Assembly: GCF_004310425.1 (NCBI RefSeq) | Contig: NZ_SIUB01000001.1 | Location: 124,001 to 188,000 of the forward strand | Reading direction: 5' to 3' | Length of the DNA: 64,000 nucleotides | Source of the DNA: Hansschlegelia quercus | GTDB taxonomy: Bacteria > Pseudomonadota > Alphaproteobacteria > Rhizobiales > Methylopilaceae | Part shown: positions 61,918-64,000 of the stretch, piece after piece | How positions within the stretch are numbered: the stretch's first letter is position 1 | How the letters are laid out: the number at the start of each line of letters is the position of its first letter | The notes under the pieces: generated by a model | What the model was told of the DNA's origin: nothing | Databases searched by the model: none | The model's input: only the letters and a program-made list of their open reading frames with translations | Program-made: the position numbers and the translations under genes

Positions 61918-62688
61918 CGGATCACGCGACCGTTTCTTCCCAAGCGCCGCTTTCGTCTAGTCCCGACAGGGCGCGCTGCGGCTGGCGCCCATGTTCATGG
62001 TCTATTTGTGTCATGCCCATTAAGGGTTTGAAAGAGCGCCGCGCCATCCGCGCAGCCATATTCACCACTCATGAACGATCGTCTAGACGCCGAAGGCGAT
62101 CGGCAACCATGCCAGCGGCAGGTCCAAGACAACCGTCCTGGATGCGCATCGCTCCAGAGTGATCTCACGGTGATGCAGCCCGGCCGCGTTCCTCCGGGCG
62201 GCGGCTGACGATCTATCCCGGAGGCAATCCCCAGCTTAGTTAGATGAAACGTCTATTCTGCTAGGCGTGCCGCCCCACTAGAGAATGGCGCTGCCGGCTG
62301 GGCGCTTTTTCGATGCCACGAAAGCGAAAATAGCTCGCACCCGGCGAGGGCATGTTTCGCGATCGTTTGCGGACGGCACCTTACAGCGATCCGGCGTCGG
62401 CCTGCCGCGGGCACTATCAATTCCCAAGAGCACCAAGCCAAAGACGGCGCTCCAATTGAAGCGCAATCGCCCGTTTTGTGGGCCAATTGCATAAATTGCG
62501 AACGGCTTCCGCACACCGCGACGGCGCCAAGAACGGCCTTCGCAAGAAATTACGATGCCTGAGGAGAAACGTCTTGACGGCGTTTTGCACCGCAACCTAA
62601 CATCTAGATGTTCAATCTAGCACAAGACGCCGCTGTCCGGACCGGATGGCCTTCGCTTCGCTGCGCCCCACCAACGAGAGGCCGAACC
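61918..62688. promoter_or_regulatory. Long divergent region between the response regulator and urtA
   Basis: A 771-base region without a convincing gene; small open frames in it (for example 62285-62494) lack family similarity and have no ribosome-binding site. It contains five CTAG tetramers (62083, 62261, 62278, 62604, 62617), rare in such GC-rich DNA, a GTCTAGAC palindrome at about 62081-62088, and the 22-bp element at 62604-62625. A TTGACG at 62574-62579 with TAACAT at 62598-62603 (18-base spacer) is a possible promoter for urtA. Confidence 0.6.
62604..62625. promoter_or_regulatory. 22-bp element upstream of urtA, shared with the urease operon
   Basis: Begins CTAGATGTTCA and ends ATCTAGCACAA, with a perfect inverted repeat CTAGAT / ATCTAG separated by five bases. 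Matches 18 of 22 positions at 52401-52422. It lies 64-85 bases before the urtA start, just downstream of a possible -10. Confidence 0.6.
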
Positions 62689-63996
62689 ATGCAGTTCACC
62701 CGCCGCAACCTGCTCAGGACGACCGCCGCGGCCACTGCCGCGCTCGCCACCCCTCACCTTTGGCTTCCGGGCTCCAGCGAAGCCTGGGGCGCGACGATGA
62801 AGAAGGGTGAGCCGATCAAGGTCGGCCTGCTATTCTCCCTCACCGGCGCCCTCGCAGTGCCCGAGGAGGATTCGACCCTCGTCCTGCAATACGCTTTCGA
62901 CGAGATCAACAAGGCGGGCGGCATCAACGGCGTGCCGGTGCAGCCGGTGATCGTCGACGCGAAATCCGACTTCGCGGTCTATTCCGAAAAGACCAAGGAG
63001 CTCATCCTGCGCGAGAAGGTCACCGCGCTGTTCGGCTGCTACACCTCCGCGAGCCGCAAGGCGATCCTGCCGACCGTGATGCAGCGCGACCATCTGCTTT
63101 ACTACCCGACCTGCTACGAAGGCGCGGAGTGCACGCAGAACACGATCTGCACCGGCCCGCTCGCCAACCAGCACTCGCAGGACCTGATCCCCTTCATGGT
63201 CGAGAAGTTCGGCAAGAAGGTTTTCTTCGTCGGCTCGAACTACGTCTGGCCGAAAGAGTCGAACAAGAACGCCAAGGTCTGGCTCGAGAAGGCCGGCGGC
63301 GAGCTGGTCGGCGAGGAGTACATCCCGCTCGGCAGCTCCGAGTTCGGGCCTGTGCTCGGCAAGATTCGCGACGCCAAGCCGTCCTTCATCTTCTCAACCG
63401 TGGTCGGCGCTTCCGACATCGCCTTCCACAAGCAGTTCAAGCAGGAGGGCTTCAAGGTCGACTCGATGCCGATCGCCTCGCTCACCACGGGCGAGATCGA
63501 GACCCGCGCTATGGGCGCCGATTTCGGCGCCGGCCACTTCCTTTCGGCGCCGTACTTCCAGTCGCTCGACAATCCGACGAACCAGAAGTTCGTCGAGGGC
63601 TTCCTGAAAAGCAAGTACGGCAAGAACGGCACGACCCATTACAACATGGAGGAGACCTACCTCTCCGCCTACGTGTTCAAGGCGGGCCTGGAGAAGGCCG
63701 CGGCCGCGATGGGCATCGAGAACGTCACGCCGCGGGCGATCCGCGACCATTCCGGCGGCATTCGCATCGAGGACGCCGTCTCGCCGGAAGGCCTGATCTG
63801 GATCGACGAAAACAACTTCAACACCTGGCTGAAGCCGAAGATCGGCCAGTGCCAGGGCGACGGCACGTTCAAGATCGTGAAGGCCGCCGAGAAGCACGTC
63901 GCTCCGGACCCCTACTCGATCTACCCGGACGCCGGCGTCTGCACGAAGGACGGCCTGAAGGCCGCCGACGGCAAGCTGCGCAAGAGCGTCATCTGA
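62689..63996 (+). CDS. urtA: Urea/short-chain amide ABC transporter substrate-binding protein (UrtA-like)
   Basis: A 435-residue binding protein. The N-terminus has a twin-arginine signal (FTRRNLLRTTAAATAALATP), so it is exported folded by Tat. The mature part carries UrtA features: KVGLLFSLTGALAVPEEDST, FGCYTSASRKAILPTVMQRD, LLYYPTCYEGAECTQNTICT and SLTTGEIETRAMG. GAGAGG eight bases upstream supports the ATG at 62689. Permease and ATPase genes (urtBCDE) presumably follow beyond the window. Ligand may be urea or a short amide; the nearby urease favours urea. Confidence 0.92.
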   Translation: MQFTRRNLLRTTAAATAALATPHLWLPGSSEAWGATMKKGEPIKVGLLFSLTGALAVPEEDSTLVLQYAFDEINKAGGINGVPVQPVIVDAKSDFAVYSEKTKELILREKVTALFGCYTSASRKAILPTVMQRDHLLYYPTCYEGAECTQNTICTGPLANQHSQDLIPFMVEKFGKKVFFVGSNYVWPKESNKNAKVWLEKAGGELVGEEYIPLGSSEFGPVLGKIRDAKPSFIFSTVVGASDIAFHKQFKQEGFKVDSMPIASLTTGEIETRAMGADFGAGHFLSAPYFQSLDNPTNQKFVEGFLKSKYGKNGTTHYNMEETYLSAYVFKAGLEKAAAAMGIENVTPRAIRDHSGGIRIEDAVSPEGLIWIDENNFNTWLKPKIGQCQGDGTFKIVKAAEKHVAPDPYSIYPDAGVCTKDGLKAADGKLRKSVI

Positions 63997-64000
63997 CGCT

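Noticed and set aside
62253-62595. Small ORFs on both strands between the response regulator and urtA
   Set aside because: No ribosome-binding sites, no recognisable domains, and basic random-looking products; treated as regulatory DNA.

Overview
The window looks like chromosomal DNA from a GC-rich alphaproteobacterium, most likely a methylotrophic member of the Hyphomicrobiales (Rhizobiales). The reasons are very high GC in all core genes, a lanthanide-type methanol dehydrogenase (xoxF), a bifunctional PutA of the alphaproteobacterial kind, the paired TIGR02587/TIGR02588 families, and a urease/urea-uptake locus. Species assignment is inference; nothing here names it.

Layout. 1-12.8 kb: housekeeping and envelope genes (phospholipase D-like protein, LysR regulator, release factor 3, orphan sulfonate-binding protein, metallophosphoesterase, diacylglycerol kinase-like lipid kinase, amino-acid permease, a long Asp/Arg-rich OmpA-family protein, a hydratase, and the TIGR02588/TIGR02587 pair). 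12,987-13,062: a tRNA with anticodon CAT, probably tRNA-Ile2. 13,047-31,108: an integrated element of about 18 kb in the 3' end of that tRNA, bounded by an 18-bp perfect core (27 bp with two mismatches). It carries a tyrosine integrase, two AlpA/MerR-like small DNA-binding proteins, a compact HK97-type head module (terminase, portal, protease, capsid, one connector), a tape-measure protein, and a replication-like gene containing iteron-like repeats. It has no recognisable tail tube, tail tip, lysis genes or repressor. It therefore reads either as a tail-less capsid-forming satellite that brings its own tape measure, or as a deleted prophage. Its cargo is of lower GC: four small + strand genes (one DUF2158/YodC-like) and a tight three-gene cassette ending in a PD-(D/E)xK nuclease, my best candidate for an undescribed anti-phage system.

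31.2-40.5 kb: a six-gene operon on the minus strand, osmF-yehY-yehX-yehW type glycine-betaine ABC importer, then putA, then a cytosine-deaminase-like amidohydrolase. Importer and proline catabolism are translationally or closely coupled. 40.5-46.3 kb: DUF427 protein and an RND efflux pair with a TetR regulator; near-identical palindromes upstream of the adaptor gene and of tetR point to one regulon. 46.5-50.7 kb: a NarX/NarL-like two-component pair divergent from xoxF, which is followed by a strong intrinsic terminator and has no xoxG or xoxJ beside it.

50.7-64 kb: nitrogen release from amides and urea. An amidase diverges from a urease operon (ureE-ureF-fused ureAB-ureC-ureG-ureD-ureJ), and a minus-strand regulatory operon (response regulator, hybrid PAS kinase, signal-peptide-less periplasmic-binding-like protein) diverges from a Tat-exported UrtA-type urea/amide-binding protein. 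A 22-bp element with an inverted CTAG repeat occurs upstream of both ureE and urtA (18/22 identical) and may be the binding site that ties uptake and hydrolysis together.
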